Source of the DNA: an uncultured Alistipes sp.
GTDB taxonomy: Bacteria; Bacteroidota; Bacteroidia; Bacteroidales; Rikenellaceae
DNA length: 64,000 nt
Assembly: GCA_944321955.1 (NCBI GenBank)
Contig: CALUNG010000003.1
Coordinates: forward strand, 62,001-126,000
Direction of reading: 5' to 3'
Positions 1 through 9,255 of this stretch are shown piece after piece. The position numbers were made by a program, and so were the translations under genes. Each line of letters starts with the position of its first letter. Positions within the stretch are counted from its first letter, which is position 1. Below the pieces are notes generated by a model. That model worked only from the letters and a program-made list of their open reading frames with translations, did not search any database and was not told the origin of the DNA.

Positions 1-1
1 C

Positions 2-880
2 AACGTCAACGAACAGTACTATCTGGTCGATGCGGGCGAGGGCGTGCAGCAACAGATGTTCCGGCGCGGCATCAATCCGTTGAAGCTGCGCGGGGTCTTC
101 ATCTCCCACCTGCACGGCGACCATGTCTACGGATTGTTTCCGCTGATATCGACACTCGGCCTTTACGGACGGCAGACGCCGCTCGAGATATTTGCGCCGA
201 GACCGTTCGGCGAGATTCTCGATTGCCATCTGCGTTACTTCGACAGCCATCTGCCGTACGAGGTGCGGTGGACGGAGGTGTCGACGACCGAGCACCGCAT
301 CATCTTCGAGAACCGCACGCTCGAGGTCTGGAGCATACCGCTGCGGCACTCGCTCGCGGCGACGGGATACCTTTTCCGTGAGAAGGCGCCCCAACTGAAC
401 GTCGACAAGTTCAAGATCGAACGCTACGGGCTGTCGATAGCACAGATCGTGGCTGCAAAACAGGGAGAGGACATCACGCTCGACGACGGGACGCGCCTGC
501 CCAACAGCGAACTGACATACCTGCCATACAAGCCGGCGACGTACGCCTACTGTTCCGACACCAACTACTCGGCACGCATAGCGCGCATGATCCACGGTGT
601 GGATCTGCTCTACCACGAGGCTACGTATGCCGACAGCGAGCGCGCCGTGGCTCAGGAACGAGGTCACTCGACGGCAGCGCAGGCCGCACGTACGGCACGC
701 GACGCCGAAGCGGGCGAGCTGCTCATCGGGCACTTCTCGTCACGATACAAGGATACATCGGTACTTCTGGACGAGGCCCGCGCCGTCTTTCCCAATACGC
801 AAATAGCCGAAGAGGGACGCACGTTCGAGGCAGTCGGACGAGGATTGTTTACGGGTAGCGAAGACGAGAGCACCAAGTAA
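2..880 (+). CDS. rnz: Ribonuclease Z, 5'-truncated
   Basis: tRNA 3'-processing endonuclease of the metallo-beta-lactamase fold, acting in the cytoplasm. The frame is open from base 2 and reads a YLVDAGEGVQQQM segment before the first in-window ATG (44), matching the usual N-terminal strand of the family, so the true start lies upstream of the window. Numbered from that Met, the zinc motif SHLHGDH is at 21-27, further ligands are in RHS (101-103), SDTNY (171-175) and HEATY (191-195), and GHST (207-210) and GHFSSRY (229-235) complete the RNase Z C-terminal pattern. All metal ligands appear intact. Only a short N-terminal piece seems to be missing. Confidence 0.93.
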   Translation, partial: NVNEQYYLVDAGEGVQQQMFRRGINPLKLRGVFISHLHGDHVYGLFPLISTLGLYGRQTPLEIFAPRPFGEILDCHLRYFDSHLPYEVRWTEVSTTEHRIIFENRTLEVWSIPLRHSLAATGYLFREKAPQLNVDKFKIERYGLSIAQIVAAKQGEDITLDDGTRLPNSELTYLPYKPATYAYCSDTNYSARIARMIHGVDLLYHEATYADSERAVAQERGHSTAAQAARTARDAEAGELLIGHFSSRYKDTSVLLDEARAVFPNTQIAEEGRTFEAVGRGLFTGSEDESTK

Positions 881-901
881 GGCTCTGTCAGTACGTATCT
901 T

Positions 902-1471
902 CTATTTCGAATATATCGAACGGATGAATTTGGCCGGTACGCCGCCGACAATGGCGTCGGCCGGCACATCCTTCGTAACGACGGCGCCGGCCGCCACAAC
1001 GGCATTGTCGCCGATGGTCACGCCGGCAAGAACGGTGGCATGCGCTCCGATCCAGACGCCACGCCCGATACGTATCGGGGCATGGTAGAGGTTCTGACGG
1101 TCCTGCGGGTCGAGTCCGTGGTTCAATGTGGCCAGCACCACGCTGTGTCCTATGAGGCTGCCGTCACCAATGTATATGCCGCCCTGATCCTGAAACTGGC
1201 AGCAGGCATTGATGAAGACGTTGCGGCCGACGTGGATGTTCTTTCCGAAGTCGGTGTAGAATGGAGGGAACATGCGGAACGACGGATCGACATCACGTCC
1301 CGTAATGCGCGAAAAGAGGTCGCAGATCTCTTCGGGCGTATGATAACTGCCGTTGAGTTCGAAAAGCAGACGTCGCGACAGATCGCTCTGCTCGCGCATG
1401 AACTCGATCATCTCGTGGCCCGCAAGCGGTTCGCCGTCGGCCACCTTCTTCTGGAAAATATCTATCGTCAT
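902..1471 (-). CDS. Maltose/galactoside-type O-acetyltransferase (left-handed beta-helix)
   Basis: Acetyl-CoA-dependent O-acetyltransferase of the LacA/Maa group, probably cytoplasmic and acting on a sugar. It has an N-terminal Maa-like helical segment ([25 protein letters not shown]) followed by hexapeptide repeats such as [20 protein letters not shown] and the closing [10 protein letters not shown]. The catalytic His is in [10 protein letters not shown] chose the ATG at 1471, giving 189 residues, because the longer frame begins with a TTG that overlaps the promoter box. It is divergent from the TrmH gene. The exact acceptor sugar cannot be told from sequence. Confidence 0.88.
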   Translation of the reverse strand: MTIDIFQKKVADGEPLAGHEMIEFMREQSDLSRRLLFELNGSYHTPEEICDLFSRITGRDVDPSFRMFPPFYTDFGKNIHVGRNVFINACCQFQDQGGIYIGDGSLIGHSVVLATLNHGLDPQDRQNLYHAPIRIGRGVWIGAHATVLAGVTIGDNAVVAAGAVVTKDVPADAIVGGVPAKFIRSIYSK

Positions 1472-1498
1472 AAGTTGCGGTACCGTTTTGTTCCGTCG

Positions 1499-1506
1499 CA
1501 AAATTA
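1499..1506 (-). promoter_or_regulatory. Bacteroidetes -7 box TAATTTTG for the acetyltransferase
   Basis: The minus strand reads TAATTTTG, matching TAnnTTTG, about 28 bases upstream of the chosen ATG at 1471. No clear -33 TTG is visible at the expected distance. It sits back to back with the promoter of the divergent TrmH gene. Confidence 0.5.
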
Positions 1507-1559
1507 ATCATAATATCATAAAAAAGAGAGTTACGCCGCTCATAGCCGGCGGAAATTCC

Positions 1560-1567
1560 TATCTTTG
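1560..1567 (+). promoter_or_regulatory. Bacteroidetes -7 box TATCTTTG for the TrmH gene
   Basis: TATCTTTG matches TAnnTTTG exactly and ends nine bases before the ATG at 1577. Transcription should begin only a few bases before the start codon, so the mRNA would be leaderless or nearly so. The -33 element is not obvious. Confidence 0.6.
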
Positions 1568-1576
1568 TCTTCGAAT

Positions 1577-2317
1577 ATGACCAAAGCCGAAATACAGTTC
1601 GTCCGCTCGCTGGCGGACAAGCGCTTTCGCGACGAGAGCGGATGCTTCGTGGCCGAAGGCGAGAAGCTCATAGGCGAAGCCGTCGCATCGAAGATGCGCG
1701 TGCGCAAGATCTATGCGCTCGAGGGTGTCGCAGGTCTGCCCAATGCCGAGACCGTATCCGCAAAGGAGATGGAACGCATGTCGATGCTCAAGACACCCGG
1801 CAACTCGATAGCCGTCATCGAGATTCCGCATACGCGCTTCGACCTGCCGGCAGTGTCGGAGAAGCTCGTGCTGGCGCTCGACAACGTGCAGAACCCCGGT
1901 AACGTCGGCACCATAATACGTCTTGCCGACTGGTTCGGCATCGACGAAGTGATCTGTTCGCGAGCCACGGCCGACTGCTTCAATCCCAAGGTGGTACAGG
2001 CCACGATGGGGGCGATACTGCGTGTCAGGGTACACTACCTCGACCTGGCCGCAACACTCGCCGCAGCGACCCGGAACGGAATACCCGTATACGGTACTTT
2101 CCTCGAAGGCGACGACATCTACCGCTCTCAGCTGTCGCCGACGGGCATCGTGGTCATGGGCAACGAAGGTCGCGGCATTTCGCCGGCCTGCGCTTCGGCC
2201 GTCACCCGCAAGCTCTTCATACCGCCATATCCGGCCGACCGTCACGGCAGCGAATCGCTCAACGTGGCGATGGCCACGGCCGTGATCTGCGCCGAATTCC
2301 GCCGCCGCATGATGTAA
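1577..2317 (+). CDS. TrmH/SpoU-family RNA 2'-O-methyltransferase
   Basis: SAM-dependent ribose methyltransferase of the SPOUT class, acting on rRNA or tRNA in the cytoplasm. An N-terminal substrate-binding domain (RFRDESGCFVAEGEKLIGEA) precedes the knotted catalytic domain with motif 1 (DNVQNPGNVGTIIRLADWFG), motif 2 (VVMGNEGRGIS) and motif 3 (SLNVAMATAVICAEFRRR). The 246-residue length is normal for RlmB/TsnR-like enzymes. I chose the ATG at 1577; an in-frame TTG at 1565 lies inside the promoter box. The target nucleotide is unknown. Confidence 0.9.
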   Translation: MTKAEIQFVRSLADKRFRDESGCFVAEGEKLIGEAVASKMRVRKIYALEGVAGLPNAETVSAKEMERMSMLKTPGNSIAVIEIPHTRFDLPAVSEKLVLALDNVQNPGNVGTIIRLADWFGIDEVICSRATADCFNPKVVQATMGAILRVRVHYLDLAATLAAATRNGIPVYGTFLEGDDIYRSQLSPTGIVVMGNEGRGISPACASAVTRKLFIPPYPADRHGSESLNVAMATAVICAEFRRRMM

Positions 2318-2409
2318 AAACCTGACAAAAAAGAGCATTTCCACACCAAAAGCCGCCTCAAACGGTTAAAATGAGCGCATGCACGGTTAGAAGTATCAAA
2401 AATTATTAG

Positions 2410-2417
2410 TAGATTTG
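2410..2417 (+). promoter_or_regulatory. -7 box TAGATTTG for pdxA
   Basis: TAGATTTG matches TAnnTTTG and lies 21 bases before the pdxA ATG (2439). The gap between the TrmH stop and pdxA is about 120 bases and AT-rich. No good -33 element was seen. Confidence 0.45.
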
Positions 2418-2438
2418 CAGGTTGAAGAATAAGCATTT

Positions 2439-3533
2439 ATGTCCGAAACAAGACTCAAGATAGGCATTACGCAGGGCGACACCAACGGTATCGGCTGGGA
2501 GGTCATACTCAAGACCTTCGCCGACCAGCGCATGACGGAGCTCTGCACGCCGGTAATATATGGCTCGGAGAAGGCTGCGGAGTTCTATCGCGGCACCATC
2601 GAGGAGCTCGAAAACATACAGTTCAACATCTGCACGTCGGTCGGCGAGGCGAAACGCGGCCGCGTGAATCTGGTCGCATGCGGAGACGACGACCTGCACA
2701 TCGAACCCGGAAAACTCTCGTCCGAAGCCGGCAAGGCGGCAGTCGACGCACTGCTGAAGGCTACCGAGGACCTCAGGAACGGGGAGATCGACGCCATGGT
2801 TACTGCCCCGTTCGACAAGGAGAGCGTGCAGAGCGAAACGTTCCATTACACGGGGCACACCGAATTTCTGGCTGCGGCGCTCGGCGGCGAACCGTTGATG
2901 ATCATGTGCAGCGACATGCTGCGCGTGGGACTTGTAACGATACACGTTCCCGTATCGGAGGTCAGTGCCGAAATATCGCAGGAGAAGATCGTTTCGCGCC
3001 TCGTACAGCTGCACGACTCGCTCATACAGGACTTCGGGATAGTCAGACCGCGCATAGCGGTGCTGGCCCTCAACCCTCATGCCGGTGACGGTGGACTTCT
3101 CGGCCACGAAGAGCAGCAGACGATCAAGCCTGCGATAGTCGAGGCTTACGAGAAGGGCATACTCGCATTCGGTCCGTTCGCAGCCGACGGCTTCTTCGCC
3201 AACGGCGCCTACATGAAATACGATGCCGTGCTGGCCATGTATCACGACCAGGGACTGGCGCCGTTCAAGACCATATCGCCCGACGGTGTGAACTTCACGG
3301 CGTCGCTCTCCGAAGTGCGCACATCGCCCGATCATGGCGTGGCATTCGACATAGCCGGTCAGGACAAGGCCGACCCGCAGTCGATGCGCAATGCCGTATA
3401 TGCAGCCATCGACATCGTCACGAAACGCCGCGCATGGGAGGAGTGGACCGCCGACCCGCTGCAACGCTTCGAACGCGACAAGGGCCGCGACGTAAACGTC
3501 AAGGATCTGCCGCAGACGGAACCCGAAGATTAA
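2439..3533 (+). CDS. pdxA: 4-hydroxythreonine-4-phosphate dehydrogenase
   Basis: NAD-dependent, metal-requiring enzyme of pyridoxal 5'-phosphate synthesis by the DXP-dependent route; it oxidises 4-phosphohydroxy-L-threonine in the cytoplasm. Family motifs are in order: GDTNGIG (13-19), VTAPFDKESV (121-130), GHTEF (139-143) with the first metal His, LNPHAGDGG (211-219) with the second, and MYHDQGLAPFK (267-277) with the third. The 364-residue length is typical of Bacteroidetes PdxA. The start at 2439 fits the promoter box upstream. thrS follows after a 98-base gap. Confidence 0.96.
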   Translation: MSETRLKIGITQGDTNGIGWEVILKTFADQRMTELCTPVIYGSEKAAEFYRGTIEELENIQFNICTSVGEAKRGRVNLVACGDDDLHIEPGKLSSEAGKAAVDALLKATEDLRNGEIDAMVTAPFDKESVQSETFHYTGHTEFLAAALGGEPLMIMCSDMLRVGLVTIHVPVSEVSAEISQEKIVSRLVQLHDSLIQDFGIVRPRIAVLALNPHAGDGGLLGHEEQQTIKPAIVEAYEKGILAFGPFAADGFFANGAYMKYDAVLAMYHDQGLAPFKTISPDGVNFTASLSEVRTSPDHGVAFDIAGQDKADPQSMRNAVYAAIDIVTKRRAWEEWTADPLQRFERDKGRDVNVKDLPQTEPED

Positions 3534-3631
3534 AAACGATTTGCATTAACGCGCAACTGAGCAGTAATCCGTCTCGTTATTGTGGAGCTGCGAAGGCGCA
3601 AAAACGAATAATTAAAACTTAAAAGTCAACT

Positions 3632-5578
3632 ATGATCAAAGTAACATTCCCCGACGGTTCGGTACGCGAATACGAAAAGGGAACTACGGCTTACCAGGTT
3701 GCGGAGAGTATCAGCCCTCGTTTAGCTGCCGACTCGCTGGCCGCCTCGGTAAACGGCGCAACCGTCGACATGATGCGCCCGATCGAGCAGAATGCCTCGA
3801 TCAAATTCTACAAATGGGATGACGCCGAAGGCAAACACGCATTCTGGCACACGTCGTCGCACCTTCTGGCCGAGGCTCTCGAGGCACTCTATCCGGGCAT
3901 CAAGTTCGGCATAGGCCCCGCCATCGAGAACGGCTTCTACTACGACGTTGATTCGCCGGTGCCCATCACCGAAGCAGACCTGCCGGCCATCGAGAAGAAG
4001 ATGATCGAGCTCTCGCACAACAAGGAACAACTCGTACGTACGGAGGTTTCGAAGGCCGATGCACTGAAGACCTTCACCGAGAAGGGCGACCAGTACAAGG
4101 TCGAACTCATCAACGACCTCCAGGACGGGACTATCTCATTCTATACAAACGGCGCATTCACCGACCTGTGCCGCGGTCCGCACATCCCCAACACGGGAAT
4201 TATCAAGGCCATAAAGCTGACGTCGGTAGCCGGAGCATACTGGCGCGGCAACGAGAAGAACAAGATGCTTACCCGCATCTACGGTATCTCGTTCCCCAAG
4301 AAGTCGATGCTCGACGAATATCTGGCCATGCTCGAAGAGGCCAAGAAACGCGACCACCGCAAACTGGGCAAGGAGCTCGAGCTCTTCACCTTCTCGCCCC
4401 GCGTGGGACAGGGACTGCCGTTGTGGCTGCCCAAGGGAGCCGAGTTGCGCGACCGTCTCGAGCGCTTCCTGCGCCACATACAGAAAGAGTACGGATACCA
4501 GCAGGTAATAACCCCGCATATAGGCAACATCGAACTCTACAAGACCTCGGGTCACTACGCCAAATACGGCAAGGACTCGTTCCAGCCGATCAAGACCCCG
4601 ATCGAGGGCGAGGAGTACCTGCTCAAACCGATGAACTGCCCGCACCACTGCGAGATCTACCGCAGCAAACCCCGTTCGTACAAGGATCTGCCGCTGCGTC
4701 TGGCCGAGTTCGGTACGGTGTACCGCTACGAGCAGAGCGGCGAGCTCCACGGACTGACTCGTGTACGCGGATTCACGCAGGACGATGCCCACATGTTCGT
4801 ACGCCCCGACCAGCTGCTCGAGGAGTTCGAGAAGGTGATCGATATCGTGCTTTACATCTTCAAGACGCTGAAGTTCGACAAATATACGGCACAGATTTCG
4901 CTGCGCGACCCCAATAACCGCGAGAAGTACATCGGTTCGGACGAGAACTGGGAGAAGGCCGAAAGCGCCATCATCAAGGCAGCCAAGGACAAGGGTCTGA
5001 ATACGGTTGTCGAGTACGGCGAGGCCGCATTCTACGGCCCGAAGCTCGACTTCATGGTCAAGGACGCCATCGGCCGCAGCTGGCAGCTGGGTACGATTCA
5101 GGTGGACTACAACCTGCCGGAGCGTTTCGACCTTACGTACAAGGGTGCCGATGACAAGCTCCACCGCCCGATCATGATCCACCGCGCACCGTTCGGATCG
5201 CTCGAGCGTTTCGTGGCCGTGCTTCTGGAGCACACCGCCGGCAAGTTCCCATTGTGGCTGGCTCCCGATCAGGCCGTTATACTGCCCATATCGGAGAAGT
5301 TCAACGACTATGCGAACGAGGTGGTAAAATACCTCAACGACAACGATATCCGCGTACAGATCGACGACCGCAACGAGAAGATCGGCCGCAAGATCCGCGA
5401 CAACGAGCTCAAACGCATACCCTATCTGCTCATCGTGGGCGAGAAGGAGGCCGAATCGCGAATGGTATCGGTTCGCGCCCAGGGTGACGGCGACAAGGGT
5501 CAGATGACACTCGAGCAGTTCCGCGACTACATAACGGGGCTCGTAAATGAGGAGATCGACGCCAACAAATTAAAATAA
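3632..5578 (+). CDS. thrS: Threonyl-tRNA synthetase
   Basis: Class II aminoacyl-tRNA synthetase charging tRNA-Thr in the cytoplasm. Domains in order: TGS (about 1-60), editing domain with HTSSH (73-77), catalytic core with the zinc-site segment [10 protein letters not shown] (from 334) and motif 2 region [11 protein letters not shown] (377-387), and a C-terminal anticodon-binding domain ending near KLK. At 648 residues it is full length. infC follows 23 bases after the stop, the common thrS-infC arrangement. No T-box or other leader structure is evident in the 98 bases upstream. Confidence 0.97.
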   Translation: MIKVTFPDGSVREYEKGTTAYQVAESISPRLAADSLAASVNGATVDMMRPIEQNASIKFYKWDDAEGKHAFWHTSSHLLAEALEALYPGIKFGIGPAIENGFYYDVDSPVPITEADLPAIEKKMIELSHNKEQLVRTEVSKADALKTFTEKGDQYKVELINDLQDGTISFYTNGAFTDLCRGPHIPNTGIIKAIKLTSVAGAYWRGNEKNKMLTRIYGISFPKKSMLDEYLAMLEEAKKRDHRKLGKELELFTFSPRVGQGLPLWLPKGAELRDRLERFLRHIQKEYGYQQVITPHIGNIELYKTSGHYAKYGKDSFQPIKTPIEGEEYLLKPMNCPHHCEIYRSKPRSYKDLPLRLAEFGTVYRYEQSGELHGLTRVRGFTQDDAHMFVRPDQLLEEFEKVIDIVLYIFKTLKFDKYTAQISLRDPNNREKYIGSDENWEKAESAIIKAAKDKGLNTVVEYGEAAFYGPKLDFMVKDAIGRSWQLGTIQVDYNLPERFDLTYKGADDKLHRPIMIHRAPFGSLERFVAVLLEHTAGKFPLWLAPDQAVILPISEKFNDYANEVVKYLNDNDIRVQIDDRNEKIGRKIRDNELKRIPYLLIVGEKEAESRMVSVRAQGDGDKGQMTLEQFRDYITGLVNEEIDANKLK

Positions 5579-5601
5579 CAATCAAAAACAAGCAAACCAA
5601 C

Positions 5602-6210
5602 TTGGCAAATCAAAGACCATTCAAGCCGAGACCGCAAATCTCGGGGAATAATCAGAATCAGGCAAACCGGTCCAACGGCCCTCGCCGACCGGAGAAAGAG
5701 AACCCTCACCGTATCAACAACGAGATTACGGCACCCACGGTACGCGTCGTGGGCGACAATGTCGAGCCTAATCTGGTACTCCCGATACGCGATGCACTGA
5801 AGCTCGCAGACGAGATGGAACTCGATCTCATCGAGATCTCGCCCAAGGCCGAACCGCCCGTATGCCGCATAGCGGACTATCAGAAGTTCCTCTATCAGCA
5901 AAAACGCAAAGCCAAGGAGATCAAGGCCAAACAGGCCAAGGTCGTGATCAAGGAGATCCGTTTCGGTCCGCAGACCGACGAGCATGACTACAACTTCAAG
6001 CTCAAGCATGCCACCAACTTCCTCAAGGAGGGAGCCAAGGTCAAGGCCTATGTCTTCTTCCGCGGCCGAAGCATCGTCTTCAAGGAGCAGGGCGAGATTC
6101 TGCTGCTGCGTTTTGCCACCGATCTCGAAGATGTGGCAAAGGTCGAGGTGATGCCCACGCTCGAAGGCAAAAAGATGAACATGATCCTTGCGCCCAAGGG
6201 CAAAAAGTAG
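5602..6210 (+). CDS. infC: Translation initiation factor IF-3 (TTG start)
   Basis: IF-3 binds the 30S subunit, checks the start codon and initiator tRNA, and prevents early 50S joining. The N domain begins at [17 protein letters not shown] (about 38-54); the linker is lysine-rich ([15 protein letters not shown]); the C domain (about 115-200) holds [16 protein letters not shown]. The first ~35 residues form a basic, Q/N/P-rich extension. The only in-frame ATGs lie well inside the N domain, so initiation must use a non-ATG codon. TTG 5602 gives a sensible N-terminus; ATT 5569 is also open in frame. Rare start codons on infC are the known basis of IF-3 autoregulation in other bacteria. Confidence 0.95.
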   Translation: MANQRPFKPRPQISGNNQNQANRSNGPRRPEKENPHRINNEITAPTVRVVGDNVEPNLVLPIRDALKLADEMELDLIEISPKAEPPVCRIADYQKFLYQQKRKAKEIKAKQAKVVIKEIRFGPQTDEHDYNFKLKHATNFLKEGAKVKAYVFFRGRSIVFKEQGEILLLRFATDLEDVAKVEVMPTLEGKKMNMILAPKGKK

Positions 6211-6277
6211 GAATTGCAATAATTGACGACGACTGTCGGGACAATATAGAATATTGTTCCGGCAATCGTTGTTTTTG

Positions 6278-7249
6278 ATGCCTATGATCGATATCGAAGA
6301 GATACTGCATGTAGACTCCGACGCCTCGTTCGAGGCTGCCGCCGTCGAGCTGTTCCGCTTTCAGGCCGAGAGGTGCGCGCCATACCGCGAATATCTACGG
6401 TTCGTGGAGGCAGACCCTTCGCAGGTCGACTGCGTGGAGCGCATTCCGTTCCTGCCCATCGAGCTCTACAAGACACATGACGTCTATTGCGGCGACAAGG
6501 CACCCGAGGCCGTCTTCACGTCGAGCAGCACCACGGGACAGACCCCGTCACGACACATGATGGCGCATCTGTCCATATACGACCGTACGCTCGAGGCAGC
6601 GTTCCGCACATTCTACGGGGACGAGTCGCAATACGGCATCTATGCCCTGCTGCCCTCGTACCTGCAACGCCGGGGATCGTCGCTCGTCTACATGGCCGAC
6701 CGTCTGATAGCACATGGCAATTCGGGCGGATTCTACCTCGACGAATACGGGAAGCTGCTTGACGACATGGAGGCCGATCCAAAGCCCAAGATACTTCTGG
6801 GTGTGACGTACGCGCTTCTCGATCTGGTCGAAAAATACGCGCCGCGCCTGCGCAACACAATCGTCATGGAGACAGGCGGTATGAAGGGACGCCGCGAAGA
6901 GTTGCCGAAGCCCGAACTGCACCGTTTGCTGTGCGAAGGCTTCGGCGTGGAGAGCATCCACTCGGAATACGGCATGGCCGAGCTCACGTCGCAGGGATAC
7001 TCCTTCGGCGGCGGAATATTCCGCTCGCCGCGCTGGATGAAGATCATCACGCGGGACATCAACGACCCCTTCTGCCTGCTGCCCACCGGTTCGCGCGGCG
7101 GCGTCAACATCATAGACCTGGCCAACATCTACTCCTGCGCCTTCATTCAGACGCAGGACGTGGGACGCACCTTCGCCGACGGCAGCTTCACTGTCGAAGG
7201 ACGCATCGACCGCAGCGAGATCCGCGGCTGCAACCTGCTGGTACAGTAA
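6278..7249 (+). CDS. LuxE-like acyl-protein synthetase / adenylate-forming protein
   Basis: About 323 residues resembling LuxE acyl-protein synthetase and other short adenylate-forming enzymes. The family phosphate-binding segment appears as FTSSSTTGQTPSRH, followed by a GGMKGRREELP segment and an EYGMAELTSQGYS block, the usual A5-like region. A late GRIDRSEIRGCNLL stands where ligases carry the A8 hinge; the C-terminal lid domain is absent or minimal. The ATG at 6278 is preferred over a TTG at 6254; ATG 6284 is also possible. No acyl reductase or carrier protein lies next to it, so the carboxylate substrate and acceptor are unknown. It faces the MptE-like gene across a terminator. Confidence 0.75.
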   Translation: MPMIDIEEILHVDSDASFEAAAVELFRFQAERCAPYREYLRFVEADPSQVDCVERIPFLPIELYKTHDVYCGDKAPEAVFTSSSTTGQTPSRHMMAHLSIYDRTLEAAFRTFYGDESQYGIYALLPSYLQRRGSSLVYMADRLIAHGNSGGFYLDEYGKLLDDMEADPKPKILLGVTYALLDLVEKYAPRLRNTIVMETGGMKGRREELPKPELHRLLCEGFGVESIHSEYGMAELTSQGYSFGGGIFRSPRWMKIITRDINDPFCLLPTGSRGGVNIIDLANIYSCAFIQTQDVGRTFADGSFTVEGRIDRSEIRGCNLLVQ

Positions 7250-7275
7250 CACGGCGGCACGCATGAGAATGCAAA

Positions 7276-7316
7276 TGCGGCAGCACCTTGCAAGGTGCCG
7301 CCGCATCTATTTTTAC
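7276..7316. terminator. Bidirectional terminator between convergent genes
   Basis: A near-perfect inverted repeat (arms around GCGGCAGCACCTTG and CAAGGTGCCGCCGC) followed on the plus strand by CTATTTTTACC. It lies between the stops of the LuxE-like gene (+) and the MptE-like gene (-). Confidence 0.75.
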
Positions 7317-7329
7317 CGTACGACCTTAC

Positions 7330-8211
7330 TCAGACGCGCTCGTAGCTGTCTATAAGCGACGCCTCGGTATGGTTCAGTATGCGCACGCCGCAGTCGGCGG
7401 CATAACGAGCCAGAACCTCGTGGCCGCGGAACAGCTCGCACTTGTCCTTGAGATACTCGTACATGGTAAGCGGCTTCGGAGGGTCGACGGCCGTCAGCAC
7501 AACACGCTTGAGCTGCGGGCGGCTGTCATAGAAGTAGCCGGTACGCAGGCAGAGTTCATTGTCATGAGTGACGGTCAGGCCGTCGAAAAAGGTGTGGTCG
7601 ACGCCGTAGAGATGCAGAGTTCTGTAACCCAGCAGTATGGCTATGAACTCCCCGTTCTGTATTACGGAACCGAAATTGCCGCTGCCGAGACCGTGGCGGT
7701 AACACCAGTGCTCGAGCGACGGAAAACCGCGGTAGACCTGCGAATGGAACGGTACGATACGTATGTTGCGATTGGGCAGCATGGCACGGTAGTCGAAACG
7801 GTCGGGATTATAATACTGCACATAGAGATTCATCGGCCACGACACCCGTTCGTTCAGGCGTGCATAGAGCTTCTCGACACGCTCCCAGTCGCAGCGGTGA
7901 CGGAAGAACGTCGGGTCCGACAACACGTAATATTTCGGACGCACGGTCTCGAAACGCTCGTCGCAGGCAAAGTAGTTGACGGCAAGCACATCGCAGCGCT
8001 GATGGTCGCCGCGTTCGATGATGGCCGGCAGCTCCGAGGCCAGCGAAGGCCCGTTGGCCAGCAGCAGTATCTCGCCCGACGGGGCCATCTCTATGGCTCC
8101 GGCACGTTTCACATAGTTGCGGAAGTTCTCCTTCACGGCCAAGACCGCAAAAAACAACGCCGTATCGGCAGCGTTGCGCACGAAAGATATGATCTTTTCA
8201 GAGGGTGTCAT
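7330..8211 (-). CDS. MptE-like (DUF115/Maf-type fold) protein
   Basis: 293 residues with the signature LLANGPSLASEL near residue 49, as in MptE-like pyrophosphokinases and DUF115/Maf flagellin glycosylation proteins. Further conserved-looking blocks are YYVLSDPTFF and LLGYRTLHLYGVDHTFFDG. In Bacteroidetes such proteins usually sit in surface glycan loci, and here the gene is divergent from a family 2 glycosyltransferase, so a role in glycan or phospho-sugar transfer is likely but not shown. A hydrophobic stretch near residues 16-27 could be a membrane-contacting helix; no signal peptide is evident. Confidence 0.7.
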   Translation of the reverse strand: MTPSEKIISFVRNAADTALFFAVLAVKENFRNYVKRAGAIEMAPSGEILLLANGPSLASELPAIIERGDHQRCDVLAVNYFACDERFETVRPKYYVLSDPTFFRHRCDWERVEKLYARLNERVSWPMNLYVQYYNPDRFDYRAMLPNRNIRIVPFHSQVYRGFPSLEHWCYRHGLGSGNFGSVIQNGEFIAILLGYRTLHLYGVDHTFFDGLTVTHDNELCLRTGYFYDSRPQLKRVVLTAVDPPKPLTMYEYLKDKCELFRGHEVLARYAADCGVRILNHTEASLIDSYERV

Positions 8212-8215
8212 CTTA

Positions 8216-8246
8216 TTGCAAAGCTAACAAAATATAGCTACATTTG
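8216..8246 (+). promoter_or_regulatory. Promoter TTG-N20-TACATTTG for the glycosyltransferase
   Basis: TTG at 8216-8218, a 20-base spacer and TACATTTG at 8239-8246 match the Bacteroidetes housekeeping promoter (-33 TTG, -7 TAnnTTTG). The ATG at 8254 follows the -7 box by seven bases, implying an almost leaderless mRNA. The -33 element abuts the start of the divergent MptE-like gene. Confidence 0.7.
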
Positions 8247-8253
8247 CAATGAT

Positions 8254-9192
8254 ATGTCCGGTGAGAGCCCCAAAATATCGGTCGTCATACCGCTCTACAA
8301 CAAGCGTACGACCATCGAACGCGCCGTCCGCTCGGTGCTCGCGCAGAGCGTGCGCCCGCACGAGATCATAATCGTCGACGACGGATCGACCGACGGCAGC
8401 GGCGGGATCGCCGACCGTCTGGCCGCAGAGGAGCGGCTCATACGCGTAATCCACCAGTCCAATGCAGGTGTCAGCGCGGCACGCAACCGCGCCATCGAAG
8501 AGGCTGCGGGCGACTACGTCGCCCTGCTCGACGGCGACGACGCATGGCATACGGGCTATCTCGCCGAGATCGTACGGCTTATCGGCAAGTATCCAGGTTG
8601 CGGAGCATACGCCACCGGCTTTTACGTCTGCGACGGACACCGGCGCGTCGAAGGCGACACGCCCCGCAGCGAAGGTATCGTCGACTTCTTCGCCGAATCG
8701 CTGCACCGCTACGTGTTGATCCCGTCAGCCGCCACGCTGAGACGCTGCACGGTACTCGCAGCCGGAGGGTTTCCCGCAGGCATGCGCATGGGCGAGGATC
8801 AATATCTGTGGACCAAGGTGGCACGCATGTCGAAGGTCTGCTTCTCGCCACGACCGCTTGCAGACTACTCGCGGGCTGCAGAGAACAGGTCGGCAGCGAT
8901 ATTCCGTGCCGAAGAGACCGCCTTCTCGTTCGAGGATCTCTACGATCCCGCCGCCACGGACGACAGCAATGAATACATAGCCCGCGTAGCTCTGGGCAAG
9001 GCTCTCGTCCAGAGTGCCAAGGGCGGAAGTGCCGAGGCGCGACGGACGATCGCCGCCTTCGGCTACACGCGCCGCAACCGCCGGGCACTGCTAAAGCTGA
9101 AGATACTCAACTCGCTGCCGGTCGCATGGCGGCAGCCGCTGCTCAACCTCTACAACCGTGCGGCATGGCTCCTGGCCCGCAAGGGACTGTGA
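8254..9192 (+). CDS. Family 2 glycosyltransferase
   Basis: GT-A fold, inverting family 2 transferase, cytoplasmic and probably membrane-associated, making cell-surface glycan. The N-terminus has the classic KISVVIPLYNK, IIVDDGSTDGS and the DGDD metal motif in LLDGDDAWHTG; a catalytic-base region GEDQYLW follows. The open frame runs far upstream, antisense to the MptE-like gene, but the ATG at 8254 (312 residues) directly follows a strong promoter and begins just before the first beta strand. The donor and acceptor sugars cannot be inferred. The C-terminal ~80 residues are helical and basic. Confidence 0.88.
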   Translation: MSGESPKISVVIPLYNKRTTIERAVRSVLAQSVRPHEIIIVDDGSTDGSGGIADRLAAEERLIRVIHQSNAGVSAARNRAIEEAAGDYVALLDGDDAWHTGYLAEIVRLIGKYPGCGAYATGFYVCDGHRRVEGDTPRSEGIVDFFAESLHRYVLIPSAATLRRCTVLAAGGFPAGMRMGEDQYLWTKVARMSKVCFSPRPLADYSRAAENRSAAIFRAEETAFSFEDLYDPAATDDSNEYIARVALGKALVQSAKGGSAEARRTIAAFGYTRRNRRALLKLKILNSLPVAWRQPLLNLYNRAAWLLARKGL

Positions 9193-9193
9193 C

Positions 9194-9233
9194 AAAAAAA
9201 AGCAGGCGGCTCCTTCGTGAAGCCGCCTGTTTC
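9194..9233. terminator. Bidirectional terminator
   Basis: Arms CAGGCGGCT (9203-9211) and AGCCGCCTG (9221-9229) with a run of eight A on the left and TTTC on the right. It serves the glycosyltransferase (+) and the alpha-oxoamine synthase (-), which converge here. Confidence 0.75.
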
Positions 9234-9255
9234 GGTAACCGTACCTCTCCTATAA

